The position numbers were made by a program, and so were the translations under genes. The notes under the pieces were generated by a model that had not been told where the DNA came from, did no database searches, and worked only from the letters and a program-made list of their open reading frames with translations. Positions 1 to 7,139 of a DNA stretch of 10,029 bases are shown here, piece after piece. Origin of the DNA: an uncultured Lachnospiraceae bacterium (GTDB taxonomy: Bacteria; Bacillota; Clostridia; Lachnospirales; Lachnospiraceae); contig CAJTOW010000134.1 of assembly GCA_910577655.1 (NCBI GenBank), forward strand, positions 1-10,029, given 5' to 3'. Positions within the stretch are counted from its first letter, which is position 1. Every line of letters starts with the position of its first letter.

Positions 1-430
1 AGATCTCCAGAGAGCTGGAGCAGGTAGTGCTGGCTATTGTGGTCAGTACCGGCATCGCCTCCATCCTGCTGACCCAGGACAGGATCATTGACTACAACAC
101 GGGCCTGGGCCATGCCGTTTTTTATGCCCTGACCTCCTTCCCCCACATCGAGAGGGGGCATCTTCACGGCGAGGTGGTCAGCTATGGGATCCTGATCCTG
201 CTTCTGGTAGACGGACAGAAGGAAATGTTCGAGAAGCTGTACCGGTTCACCCGGTCCGGCTGGCTGACGTGGAGATCACCGCCGGAGAACTGGATCAGGT
301 CATCGACAGGACCCTGGAGATGAAGGACATCGACCACAACCCCTACAGGATCACCAGGGAAATGCTGTCAGACGCCTTCCAGGTGCTGGAGGAGCGCAGC
401 CAGAGACTGAAACCGGCACAATATGTTTAG
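1..430 (+). pseudogene. 3' part of iron-containing alcohol/glycerol dehydrogenase, frameshifted
   Basis: The gene enters from the left edge and reads in the frame starting at base 3 (ISRELEQVVLAIVV...). It shows the metal-binding region of the iron-dependent alcohol dehydrogenase family: a GHAVFYALTSFPH stretch followed by HLHGEVVSYG, where the His residues of GHA and HGE are the usual metal ligands. Such enzymes are cytosolic NAD(P)-dependent oxidoreductases acting on alcohols or polyols; the substrate cannot be told here. After RFTRSG, near base 258, that frame turns into nonsense and stops at 321-323. The familiar family ending (LADVEITAGELDQVIDRTLE, then DIDHNPYRIT) continues in the frame of base 2 down to TAG at 428-430. 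The joint appears to lack a few residues of the usual loop, which suggests a small deletion not divisible by three rather than only a base-call slip. The 5' end lies outside the window, so family is confident and brokenness fairly confident. Confidence 0.8.
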
Positions 431-505
431 GTGAAAAGATTAAAGTCTGATTACTGGCCGGACAGAGCATAGGAATAAAATTCTGGAAAAATGAGGAGAA
501 AGATT

Positions 506-1648
506 ATGTATAAGAAATTTATGAATGGAAAGATAATGAAAAAAGTGATCGCAGTAGCAGCCGCAGCCGCATTGGCCTGCACCACAGCTGGATGTTCCTC
601 AGGCAATGCCTCCTCCGGCACTACAGCCGGTGCCCCAGGGGGAGACGCAGCAGCATCCCAGACGACAGCAGCCCAGGCAGGAGATCGTTCAGCGGCAGGC
701 GCGGGCGATGACGCGGGGGAAGGAGCCCCAGGAGATCATGGTGCCCCGGCTGACGGCAGACAGCTGAAGGTCGGCATCATCCAGATGATCGAGAACGGAG
801 CTTTCAACGACATGCGGGAGGGCTTCATCCAGGAGCTGCGGGACAAAGGCTACAGCGAGGATAAGCTGACCATTGATTACAAATGCGCCCAGGGAGACGC
901 GACAAACTTACAGACTATTGCCCAGGGAATGTCAGACGGAACCTACGATCTGGTTGCGACCATCGCCACTCCGCCCACCCAGGCCATGGTGAACCAGGAA
1001 TCCGGCACGCCGGTGATCTTCATCGCCGTATCCGCCCCGGTGGCAGCAGGCGTGATCACGGAAATGGAAAAGCCGGATAAGAATGCCACCGGCACCTCCA
1101 ATGCCATCCCGGTGGGAGATATTTTCAAGCTCAGTGACAGTCTGACCCCGGATGCCAGAACCTTCGGAATGCTCTACTGCACCAGTGAGGTCAATTCCGT
1201 GAATACCGTGGAAGCAGCCAAGAAATACTGTGATGAGAACGGCTTGGCCTACAAGGAAGCCGTAGTGACCAATTCCTCCGAGGTACAGCAGGCAGCCCAG
1301 TCCCTGGCAGACAGTGTGGACGCCATCTTTATTCCCAATGACAGCGTGATCCAGTCCGCCATGCCCCTGGTAACAGAGGTGGCCAGAGATGCCAGAATCC
1401 CCGTGTATGGAAGCTCCGCTACCATGGTAGATTCCGGCGCATTCGCTACCATCGCCATCAGCGATACCGAGATCGGAGCACGGTCCGCAGATATGGCAAT
1501 CCAGTATCTGGAGGGAACAGCGATCGAGGACATCCCGGCAATCGTGGTTCCCGCCAGCGCTACGGTGGTGAATAAGACGACCATGGAAGCCCTGGGGCTG
1601 GAAGTGCCGGAGGATGGGGAGATCATATTTGTGACGGATGCGCAGTAA
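506..1648 (+). CDS. ABC transporter substrate-binding lipoprotein (TrpX/ABC_sub_bind family)
   Basis: This is the extracytoplasmic solute-binding component of an ABC importer, 380 residues. The start at 506 is chosen because AGGAG at 494-498 lies 7 bases before it; the in-frame ATG at 491 has no such site and lies upstream of the AGGAG itself. The N-terminus is a lipoprotein signal: basic residues, an alanine-rich hydrophobic run, and lipobox TTAGC with the lipidated Cys at residue 30. Residues 31-86 form a Gly/Ala/Ser/Asp-rich linker, probably spanning the cell wall. The binding domain follows from LKVGIIQMIENGAF and includes the repeated sugar-binding-like fold typical of Pfam ABC_sub_bind, with LVATIATPPTQA and VDAIFIPNDSVI segments. 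Family members with this gene order include tryptophan/tyrosine importers, but the ligand here is not proven. The permease and ATPase genes follow on the same strand, separated by a 157-bp palindromic insertion. No clear promoter was found in the 75 bases upstream. Confidence 0.9.
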   Translation: MYKKFMNGKIMKKVIAVAAAAALACTTAGCSSGNASSGTTAGAPGGDAAASQTTAAQAGDRSAAGAGDDAGEGAPGDHGAPADGRQLKVGIIQMIENGAFNDMREGFIQELRDKGYSEDKLTIDYKCAQGDATNLQTIAQGMSDGTYDLVATIATPPTQAMVNQESGTPVIFIAVSAPVAAGVITEMEKPDKNATGTSNAIPVGDIFKLSDSLTPDARTFGMLYCTSEVNSVNTVEAAKKYCDENGLAYKEAVVTNSSEVQQAAQSLADSVDAIFIPNDSVIQSAMPLVTEVARDARIPVYGSSATMVDSGAFATIAISDTEIGARSADMAIQYLEGTAIEDIPAIVVPASATVVNKTTMEALGLEVPEDGEIIFVTDAQ

Positions 1649-1805
1649 GGAACTGTCTCAAAATAATCTGCACATCTTACTTGTCTTTTTCTCCGATAGC
1701 ACCGGACAAAAATCAGTTACATAGCCCACTATGCGCCTGATTTTTGTCCGGCACTCTCGAAGAAAAATCCTGCGCAATCTGCACAGATTATTTAGCGACA
1801 GTTCC
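1649..1805. mobile_element. 157-bp MITE-like imperfect palindrome
   Basis: The two halves are inverted copies of each other around a centre at about 1727. The outer ends are GGAACTGTC (1649-1657) and its complement GACAGTTCC (1797-1805). The next inner block, AAATAATCTG, is also kept in both arms. A diverged part follows, then a perfect 15-bp inner arm, CCGGACAAAAATCAG at 1702-1716 against 1737-1751, and finally a CATAG/CTATG stem around CCCA. TAA occurs immediately outside both ends (1646-1648 and 1806-1808), as expected of a 3-bp target duplication. There is no coding capacity, so any transposition would be driven in trans by a related transposase. In the transcript it would fold into a long hairpin between the binding-protein and permease genes. 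There is no T-run after the inner stem, so it is not an obvious intrinsic terminator. The transposon family is not assigned. Confidence 0.7.
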
Positions 1806-1808
1806 TAA

Positions 1809-1969
1809 CCTTCATGCGCCCAGCGGCAATGGGATTTTCGCAGTACCCCCATGTCTGCCACACAGACAGCTCCTGTATTGTTACGGCATACGGCCATTGA
1901 GAATCCTTTGCGGTTCCCGGCAGTCATATTTTCATAGTTCAGACACACTCTAGTAAGGAGTTATTCATT
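1809..1969 (+). other. Leader region upstream of the permease gene
   Basis: This is the rest of the 321-base gap between the binding-protein and permease genes. I see no RNA motif, promoter of good quality or short gene here. The only clear signal is the ribosome binding site AAGGAG at 1955-1960, 9 bases ahead of the permease ATG. Before the palindromic insertion the gap would have been about 160 bases. Confidence 0.5.
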
Positions 1970-2875
1970 ATGACATTACTTATCGGTTCTCTCCAGCTTG
2001 GCCTCTTGTACAGCGTCATGGTCCTGGGGATTTATATCAGCTTCCGGATCCTGAATATCCCGGATCTTACAGCGGAAGGAAGCTTTACCTTCGGTCTGGC
2101 GGTATCAGCAGTCTGCACTGTGTCCGGCCATCCGTTCCTGGGAATCCCTGGAGCCATTGTGGCCGGGGGTCTGGCAGGAGGCTTTACCGGCATCTTACAG
2201 ACCCGTCTGCGGATCCATCCGGTACTGACCGGAATCCTGACCATGAGCGGCCTTTATTCCATCAACATGCTGGTTCTGGGAGGCACGCCCAATCTGGCGC
2301 TGATTGGCAAGGATACCTTGTTCTCCCTGGCCGTGGCGGCGGGAGGCGGTATGGATAAGGAGGTGGTGCGGCTGGCGCTGTCCCTGGCGGCGGCAGGCAT
2401 CTGTACCGTCCTTCTGGCCCTATTCTTCCATACACAGCTGGGACTGTGCATCCGGGCCACCGGAGACAATCCGGATATGGTCCGGGCATCCTCCATCAAT
2501 GTAGACCGGATGAAGATCATTTCCCTGGCTATAAGCAACAGCCTGATTGCCCTGTGCGGCGGCCTCATTGCCCAGTACCAGAGCTTCGCGGATATCAATT
2601 CCGGCGTGGGTATCCTGGTAGTAGGGCTGGCTTCCGTTATTATCGGCGAAGCCATCTTTGGCCGCAGGTCCGTTACCATAGGGCTGGTGTCCGCCATATT
2701 CGGATCCGTCATCTACCGCTATATTATCGCTGCCGCCACCAGGGCAGACTGGTTCCCGGCCTACATGCTGAAGCTGGTCTCCGCCCTGATCGTAACTCTG
2801 GCCCTGGCGATTCCGGCGATACGGCAGATGCTGGAAGTACAGCGCATCCGCAGGGCTGGGAAGGGAGGAAACTAA
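1970..2875 (+). CDS. ABC transporter permease (TrpY-like, branched-chain permease superfamily)
   Basis: This 301-residue integral membrane protein would form the translocation channel for the solute delivered by the lipoprotein encoded upstream. It has roughly eight hydrophobic segments, from LLIGSLQLGLLYSVMVLGIYI at the N-terminus to a final SALIVTLALAIPAI helix before a basic tail. Diagnostic stretches of the BPD_transp_2 superfamily are present: RILNIPDLTAEGSFTFG near residues 26-42 and the cytoplasmic coupling segment GLCIRATGDNPDMVRASSIN near 157-176. In that segment the RATGDNP motif contacts the ATPase. The length is normal for the family. The start is supported by AAGGAG 9 bases upstream. 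The stop is one base from the ATPase start, so the two are surely cotranscribed and probably translationally coupled. Confidence 0.92.
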   Translation: MTLLIGSLQLGLLYSVMVLGIYISFRILNIPDLTAEGSFTFGLAVSAVCTVSGHPFLGIPGAIVAGGLAGGFTGILQTRLRIHPVLTGILTMSGLYSINMLVLGGTPNLALIGKDTLFSLAVAAGGGMDKEVVRLALSLAAAGICTVLLALFFHTQLGLCIRATGDNPDMVRASSINVDRMKIISLAISNSLIALCGGLIAQYQSFADINSGVGILVVGLASVIIGEAIFGRRSVTIGLVSAIFGSVIYRYIIAAATRADWFPAYMLKLVSALIVTLALAIPAIRQMLEVQRIRRAGKGGN

Positions 2876-2876
2876 A

Positions 2877-3680
2877 ATGGCCTATATGCTTGAAATACAG
2901 TCTGCAAACAAATGCTTCGGACGCGGCACGGTTAATGAGCATACCGCGCTGGAGAATCTGAATCTTTCCCTGGAACAGGGAGAATTCGTTACAGTTCTTG
3001 GTTCCAACGGGGCTGGGAAATCTACCTTGTTTAATGCCATCTGCGGAAATTTCCTTCTGGACAGCGGCCACATATTCCTGGACGGAACAGACATTACCTT
3101 CATGCCAGAATACAAGCGGTCCTTAAAGATCGGAAGACTTTTCCAGGATCCCATGAAGGGAACCGCTCCCTCTCTGACAATTGAAGAGAATCTGGCCCTG
3201 GCCTATTCCAAGCAGAAGAAGCGCAGCTTCTCCCTGGCCCTGGCCCGAAAAGACCGGGACTTTTTCCGGCAGGAGCTGGAGCAGTTCGGCATGGATCTGG
3301 AAAACCGGATGAAGACCCGGGTGGGCCTGCTCTCCGGCGGCCAGCGTCAGGTGGTCACCTTGCTTATGAGCACCCTGGTGCCGCCAAAGCTCCTTCTGCT
3401 GGATGAGCACACAGCCGCCCTGGATCCGGCTACAGCCGAGAAGGTGATGGAGATCACCCGCCAGATCGTAGAACGCTTCCAGATCACCACCATGATGATC
3501 ACCCACAATATGAAGCAGGCCTTGGAGACAGGCACCCGTACCATCATGCTGGATAGCGGCGGGATCCTGCTGGACATGGACAGGGAAATGCGGAAAGACC
3601 TGACCGTGGAAAGGCTTCTGGATATGTATTCAGAGAAAAAGAAGGCAGAGTTCTGTAATGACAGGATTCTGCTGGCATAA
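2877..3680 (+). CDS. ABC transporter ATP-binding protein (TrpZ-like)
   Basis: This is the 267-residue cytoplasmic ATPase that powers the importer. All motifs are intact: Walker A GSNGAGKST at residues 42-50, Q-loop Gln90 in LFQDP, signature LSGGQ at 152-156, Walker B LLLLDE with Asp176-Glu177, D-loop AALD ending at Asp183, and H-loop His210 in MITHN. The DEHTAALDP form of the Walker B/D-loop region is typical of ATPases that pair with ABC_sub_bind/BPD_transp_2 systems. The ribosome binding site GGGAGG at 2863-2868 lies inside the end of the permease gene, 8 bases before the ATG. The gene ends 40 bases from the convergent peptidase gene. I see no terminator hairpin in that gap, so transcripts may run into each other's genes. 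Confidence 0.95.
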   Translation: MAYMLEIQSANKCFGRGTVNEHTALENLNLSLEQGEFVTVLGSNGAGKSTLFNAICGNFLLDSGHIFLDGTDITFMPEYKRSLKIGRLFQDPMKGTAPSLTIEENLALAYSKQKKRSFSLALARKDRDFFRQELEQFGMDLENRMKTRVGLLSGGQRQVVTLLMSTLVPPKLLLLDEHTAALDPATAEKVMEITRQIVERFQITTMMITHNMKQALETGTRTIMLDSGGILLDMDREMRKDLTVERLLDMYSEKKKAEFCNDRILLA

Positions 3681-3720
3681 GCGGAAGCATATCCAGGGCA
3701 TCTGTCATTCCCGTCCTCAA

Positions 3721-4356
3721 CTACTCTCTATACACCGCCCGCATGGCATACACCCGGTTCTGGAATTTTTCCAAGGGCACCGGCTCCCGGACATCCTGCA
3801 AGGGATCCATGCAGAGATATCCGTTCTCGTCAGCGCCTACCAGCAGAACCCAGTGGAAGGCGCCGGTACCGCCGACACGGACCTTCACCACCGGACAGAT
3901 GCCGTTGGCCAGAAAGCGGTCGATCTCCTCTGCACGCACTTCCCCGGCTACATAGCTCTTTGCTCCAGGCACGGCCTCCGGAATACGGTTCCAGATGACC
4001 GCCCCGCTGTCCGTGTATACCTGGGCTTCAGAGAAGAGCCGGTTAAGCTCTCCGGGTGTCAGGGAAGAAGTGTCCTGCATTTCCAGACCGGCGGCCAGCG
4101 CACAGACCAGGCATCCGGAAGAAGCCATGGTATCTTGTGCCTGCCCCAGATGATCTTTGGCCCAGCGGGGATCCTTCTGCTGGTAATAACAGACTGTATC
4201 CGGTACATCAAGCCGGCTGGCTGGCAAAAGAATCACCGCCTTCCCATTTCCCCGCCGCAGAAAGAAAAACACGCCCAGCAGGGCAGCTGCCACGACAAGA
4301 AACAATATCAGAATGTGCTTTTTACACCAGATTCCATTAAGATTTTTCGTTTTCAT
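3721..4356 (-). CDS. Membrane-anchored C39-like cysteine peptidase
   Basis: A 211-residue protein with one N-terminal membrane helix (residues 15-33, flanked by KKH and RR) and an extracytoplasmic domain of the peptidase C39-like family (Pfam Peptidase_C39_2). Visible landmarks are YYQQKDPRWAKDHLG at 57-71, the nucleophile in ASSGCLVCALA (Cys82), the His in GAFHWVLLVG (His168) and the Asp in CMDPL (Asp184). These are the expected Cys/His/Asp arrangement. Family members are thiol hydrolases related to the double-glycine leader peptidases, but most free-standing ones have unknown substrates. The open frame extends to 4470. Start 4356 is preferred because AAGGAG lies four bases upstream on the minus strand, and because the longer start would fall inside the -35 element of a good promoter. 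The gene is divergent from the VIT-vWA/exosortase operon, so a surface-processing link is possible but unproven. Confidence 0.82.
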   Translation of the reverse strand: MKTKNLNGIWCKKHILILFLVVAAALLGVFFFLRRGNGKAVILLPASRLDVPDTVCYYQQKDPRWAKDHLGQAQDTMASSGCLVCALAAGLEMQDTSSLTPGELNRLFSEAQVYTDSGAVIWNRIPEAVPGAKSYVAGEVRAEEIDRFLANGICPVVKVRVGGTGAFHWVLLVGADENGYLCMDPLQDVREPVPLEKFQNRVYAMRAVYRE

Positions 4357-4441
4357 ATCTCTCCTTGCTCTGGATACAGATGGCCGTTTCCGGCTCATCT
4401 TGCCCATATGGTAAAATGTGATAAAAATCGGAATATTTTCC

Positions 4442-4470
4442 AGTATACTATATTTGCTGACAGCTTTCAA
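4442..4470 (-). promoter_or_regulatory. Sigma-A type promoter of the C39-like peptidase gene
   Basis: On the minus strand TTGAAA (complement of 4465-4470) and TATACT (complement of 4442-4447) are separated by exactly 17 bases, which is near consensus. Transcription would start near 4435, giving a leader of about 80 bases before the ATG at 4356. The longer peptidase reading frame would begin within the -35 box, so this promoter also decides the start codon. Confidence 0.7.
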
Positions 4471-4518
4471 TAAATCAGGCAGCGGTTTAGAGGGCAGGTA
4501 TTCGGAGGAGAGTAATTT

Positions 4519-4683
4519 ATGTGCCTGGTTGTGAACCGGAATCTCTGCTCATTAAGTGCTTTTGATGAGGAAGGGGAAGCGATGACCAGACAGGGGCATT
4601 TTTCTGCTGCCGCTCTTCAGAAAAAATTTAGAGAATTTTTACCAAAATGCTCCAAATGTATTCGTTTTTTGTGCTATTATTAA
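4519..4683 (+). CDS. Possible small cysteine-rich ORF, 54 residues
   Basis: This ATG-to-TAA frame was found by reading the 296-base gap between the divergent genes. GGAGGAG at 4504-4510 sits 8 bases before the ATG, an almost ideal ribosome binding site. The predicted peptide begins MCLVVNRNLCSL and ends KCSKCIRFLCYY; it has five cysteines, including a CxxC at 44-47, and no recognisable family. Against it: the last third is AT-rich and runs through a likely promoter for the next gene (4672-4680), and no homolog can be named. It may be a genuine small protein, a leader peptide or chance. Confidence 0.3.
   Translation: MCLVVNRNLCSLSAFDEEGEAMTRQGHFSAAALQKKFREFLPKCSKCIRFLCYY
4672..4680 (+). promoter_or_regulatory. 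Extended -10 promoter candidate for the VIT-vWA/exosortase operon
   Basis: TGCTATTAT fits an extended -10 element (TGn followed by a hexamer with one mismatch to TATAAT). The sequence 17-18 bases upstream is a poor -35 (TCCAAA), which extended -10 promoters tolerate. Transcription would start near 4687, leaving about 80 bases of leader. AGAGG at 4754-4758 lies 8 bases before the ATG at 4767. Confidence 0.45.
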
Positions 4684-4766
4684 AGTAATATAACTGTTCC
4701 CTATTGCTCCAGTTATAGGTAACCCCGTCAAAAGTCACTTGTATAAATCCAAGAGAGGCAAACAAC

Positions 4767-7139
4767 ATGAAAATCCGAAACCATATTTTACACTTCCTGC
4801 TGACGGCCATGCTTCTGCTGGCCCTTCCAGTCATAGCCTACGGTGCAGGCACAGAGGACGAGGACCGGGACAAGACCCTGGCGCCCTATCTGTGGATCAA
4901 GGATGAGAACGTATCCGTAGACAGCTTTCCCCTGAAGGAAACACACGTATCTACCAATATCAATGGAGTGATTGCGGAGACCTACGTGACCCAGGTATAT
5001 ACCAACCAGGGAACCAGGCCTATCAATGCCAGTTACCTGTTCCCGGCGTCAGCCAGCGTCACAGTCCATGGGATGACCATGCAGATCGGCAACCAGCTGG
5101 TGACTGCCAAGATCAAGGAGAAGGAAGAGGCCAAGGAGGAATTTGAGGAGGCCAAGAAGGAGGGCAAGAGCGCCTCTCTGCTGGAGCAGCAGCGTCCAAA
5201 CGTATTCTCCATGGATGTGGCCAACATCATGCCCGGAGACGAGGTGCGCATCAGGCTGCATTACACGGACCAGATCATGCCCAGGGAAGGGGTGTACCAG
5301 TTCGTGTTCCCCACGGTAGTGGGCCCCCGCTTTGCCACTCCGGAGGAAGACGGAACACCCAATGAGAAGGATCAATGGGTAGAATCCCCTTATTATAAGG
5401 AAGGAACTGCCCAGGACGGGAAATACGATATTGAGGTCAATCTTTCCACAGGCGTCCCCATCCGCAGTCTCACCTGCAAATCCCATGACATAGCAAGTGA
5501 GGGCGGTGAGGGTCAGTCCACCGCCACAGTGAAGCTTGCCCATCCGGAGACATTTGCAGGAGACCGGGACTTTATCCTGGAATACCAGCTGGCAGGCGAG
5601 GAACTGTCTTATGGCCTGATGCTCAGCGCCGGTGAGAAGTCTCAGGCAGGCGGAAGCACAGATGGAGCCGGAGCCACTGGGGAAGATGGAAATGCAGATG
5701 GAGCCGGAGTCACTGGAGAAGATGGAAATGCAGATGGAGCCGGGGCCGCTGGAGAAGATGGAAATGCAGATGGAGCCGGAGCCACTGGAGAAGATGGAAA
5801 TGCAGATGGAGCCGGGGCCGCTGGAGAAGATGGAAATGCAGCCGGAGCCAGAGAATCTGAAGCAGACGGAAATATAACCGGGGCCACTGGAGCAGGCGGT
5901 AATGCAGCCAGGGCCGTGGGGCCTGGTATCAGTGGAGAGGCTGGCAGCGACGAGAATTTTTTCATGCTGATGGTTCAGCCGCCGGAACGGGTACAGCCGG
6001 AGGAGATCCTGCCCCGGGAATATATTTTCGTTCTGGACGTGTCCGGCTCCATGATTGGCTATCCGCTGGACACCGCCAAAGATATGATCCGAAACCTGGT
6101 GTCCGGCCTGAAGGAGACAGACAAGTTCAACGTGATCCTGTTTTCCATGGACACCTTAAAGCTGTCCCGCAAGTCCCTGCCTGCCACCCAGAAGAATATC
6201 CAAAATGCATTGGAATTCATTGACAAGGAGGAGGGCGGCGGAGGCACCATGCTGGCTCCGGCTGTGGAGGAGGCCATTGCAGTCCCGGCCGTATCGGGAG
6301 TAGCCCGGAACATTGTCATCGTCACAGACGGTTATATATCCGGCGAGCGGGAGATCTTCAACATCATCAACCAGAACATTGACAATACCAGCTTCTTCGC
6401 CTTTGGCATCGGAAGCTCCGTCAACCGCTATCTGATCGACGGGATTGCAAAGACCGGTATGGGAGAATCCTTTGTAGTCACCGATTCCGAGGATGCAGAG
6501 GAGGCGGCTGACTATTTCCTTACCTACATTGAGGCTCCTCTGCTGACGGACATCCATGTGGAATATGATGGCTTTGAGGCCTATGATACCGAACCGGAGA
6601 AGGTTCCCGTTCTCTTCGCCCAGCGCCCCATCGTGCTCTTTGGGAAATGGCGGGGGGACCCGTCCGGCACTATCCGCATAAAAGGAAAGGCTGGCGGCCA
6701 GGACTATGAGCAGGAGATTCCGGTAACTGCTGAAGCCATATCAGAGGATGCTGGCGCTGTCCGTTATCTGTGGGCCAGAACCCGGGTGGAGAAGCTGACA
6801 GACTATGGCTATATGCCTACCGGTGACCAGGAGGATCCGGAAGTCCGGAAGGAAATCACCGATATCGGCCTCAAGTACAGCATGATGACTCCTTACACAT
6901 CCTTCATCGCAGTCCTGGATATCATACGCAATGAGGATGGCGACGCTGCCGACGTGGACCAGCCCCTGCCTCTGCCTTCCGGTGTGACGGAGAATGCCCT
7001 GGGCGGCGTGTCCGTATCCAGCGGTGGATATACCACCGGCTCAGAGCCTGGGGAGATCGCTTTGTGGGTGATGCTGGCAGTAGTGATGTGTCTGCCGGTG
7101 GTACGGCGGATGCGCAGGAGACGGAAGGTGCGTGTCTGA
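4767..7139 (+). CDS. Secreted VIT and von Willebrand A domain protein with C-terminal sorting tail
   Basis: A 790-residue surface protein. Residues 1-28 are a Sec signal peptide (basic start, LLTAMLLLALPVIA core, likely cleavage near AYGA). Residues about 50-170 are a VIT (inter-alpha-trypsin inhibitor) domain, with INGVIAETYVTQVYTN, PINASYLFPA, an EEAKEEFEEAKKEG helix and PNVFSMDVANIMPGDEV. A Gly/Asp/Ala repeat linker follows (299-358 plus a worn continuation to about 380). The vWA domain starts at EYIFVLDVSGSM. Its metal-ion-dependent adhesion site is complete: Asp424-Val-Ser426-Gly-Ser428, Thr494 and Asp521. A beta-rich domain follows. The C-terminus has SEPGE (759-763), a hydrophobic helix (764-779) and an arginine cluster (780-790), a tripartite sorting-signal layout. 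VIT-vWA proteins are usually adhesion or assembly factors. The next gene, an overlapping exosortase, is the probable processing enzyme. The exact ligand and role are unknown. Confidence 0.92.
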   Translation: MKIRNHILHFLLTAMLLLALPVIAYGAGTEDEDRDKTLAPYLWIKDENVSVDSFPLKETHVSTNINGVIAETYVTQVYTNQGTRPINASYLFPASASVTVHGMTMQIGNQLVTAKIKEKEEAKEEFEEAKKEGKSASLLEQQRPNVFSMDVANIMPGDEVRIRLHYTDQIMPREGVYQFVFPTVVGPRFATPEEDGTPNEKDQWVESPYYKEGTAQDGKYDIEVNLSTGVPIRSLTCKSHDIASEGGEGQSTATVKLAHPETFAGDRDFILEYQLAGEELSYGLMLSAGEKSQAGGSTDGAGATGEDGNADGAGVTGEDGNADGAGAAGEDGNADGAGATGEDGNADGAGAAGEDGNAAGARESEADGNITGATGAGGNAARAVGPGISGEAGSDENFFMLMVQPPERVQPEEILPREYIFVLDVSGSMIGYPLDTAKDMIRNLVSGLKETDKFNVILFSMDTLKLSRKSLPATQKNIQNALEFIDKEEGGGGTMLAPAVEEAIAVPAVSGVARNIVIVTDGYISGEREIFNIINQNIDNTSFFAFGIGSSVNRYLIDGIAKTGMGESFVVTDSEDAEEAADYFLTYIEAPLLTDIHVEYDGFEAYDTEPEKVPVLFAQRPIVLFGKWRGDPSGTIRIKGKAGGQDYEQEIPVTAEAISEDAGAVRYLWARTRVEKLTDYGYMPTGDQEDPEVRKEITDIGLKYSMMTPYTSFIAVLDIIRNEDGDAADVDQPLPLPSGVTENALGGVSVSSGGYTTGSEPGEIALWVMLAVVMCLPVVRRMRRRRKVRV
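5661..5906 (+). repeat. 36-bp in-frame tandem repeats coding a DGAGATGEDGNA linker
   Basis: Five near-identical 36-bp units (5661-5696, 5697-5732, 5733-5768, 5769-5804, 5805-5840) each code a 12-residue DGAG(A/V)(T/A)GEDGNA block. Units 3 and 5 are identical, and units 2-3 differ from units 4-5 by one base, so a 72-bp pair was probably duplicated recently. A diverged 36-bp unit (5841-5876) and a 30-bp remnant (5877-5906) follow. The block lies between the VIT and vWA domains and is acidic and flexible. Copy number is expected to vary by slippage in steps of 12 residues without loss of frame. Confidence 0.95.
7041..7136 (+). other. Candidate exosortase recognition tail of the VIT-vWA protein
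   Basis: The tail codes residues 759-790: a short polar motif SEPGE, a 16-residue hydrophobic stretch IALWVMLAVVMCLPVV, then RRMRRRRKVRV. Motif, helix and basic cluster in this order at the very C-terminus are the shared plan of sortase (LPxTG) and exosortase (PEP-CTERM-like) substrates. No LPxTG is present and no sortase gene lies nearby, whereas an exosortase gene overlaps the end. The EPGE core as the recognition motif is my inference. Confidence 0.6.

Noticed and set aside
491..505. Upstream ATG for the substrate-binding lipoprotein
   Set aside because: No ribosome binding site precedes it, while the AGGAG inside this stretch is properly spaced for the ATG at 506.
431..505. T-box or other riboswitch leader ahead of the importer genes
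   Set aside because: Only about 75 bases separate the dehydrogenase remnant from the lipoprotein start, too short for a T-box, and no stem-loop pattern is visible.
1702..1751. Inner 15-bp stem as an intrinsic terminator
   Set aside because: The right arm is followed by CACTCTCGAAG, not a T-run, and it is the core of a larger symmetrical palindrome.
3658..4473. Long + strand open frame of 271 codons opposite the C39-like peptidase
   Set aside because: It overlaps the ATPase gene end and lies fully antisense to a gene with clear catalytic motifs and its own promoter; its protein is rich in His/Pro/Gln with no family features.
5661..5840. CRISPR-like array of 36-bp repeats
   Set aside because: Units are directly adjacent with no unique spacers and code an in-frame peptide linker.
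5632..5965. Repetitive open frames on both strands across the 36-bp repeats
   Set aside because: A tandem repeat divisible by three keeps all frames open. The VIT-vWA frame explains the region, and the others code only low-complexity Met/Glu/Pro or Ser/Pro/Ala strings.
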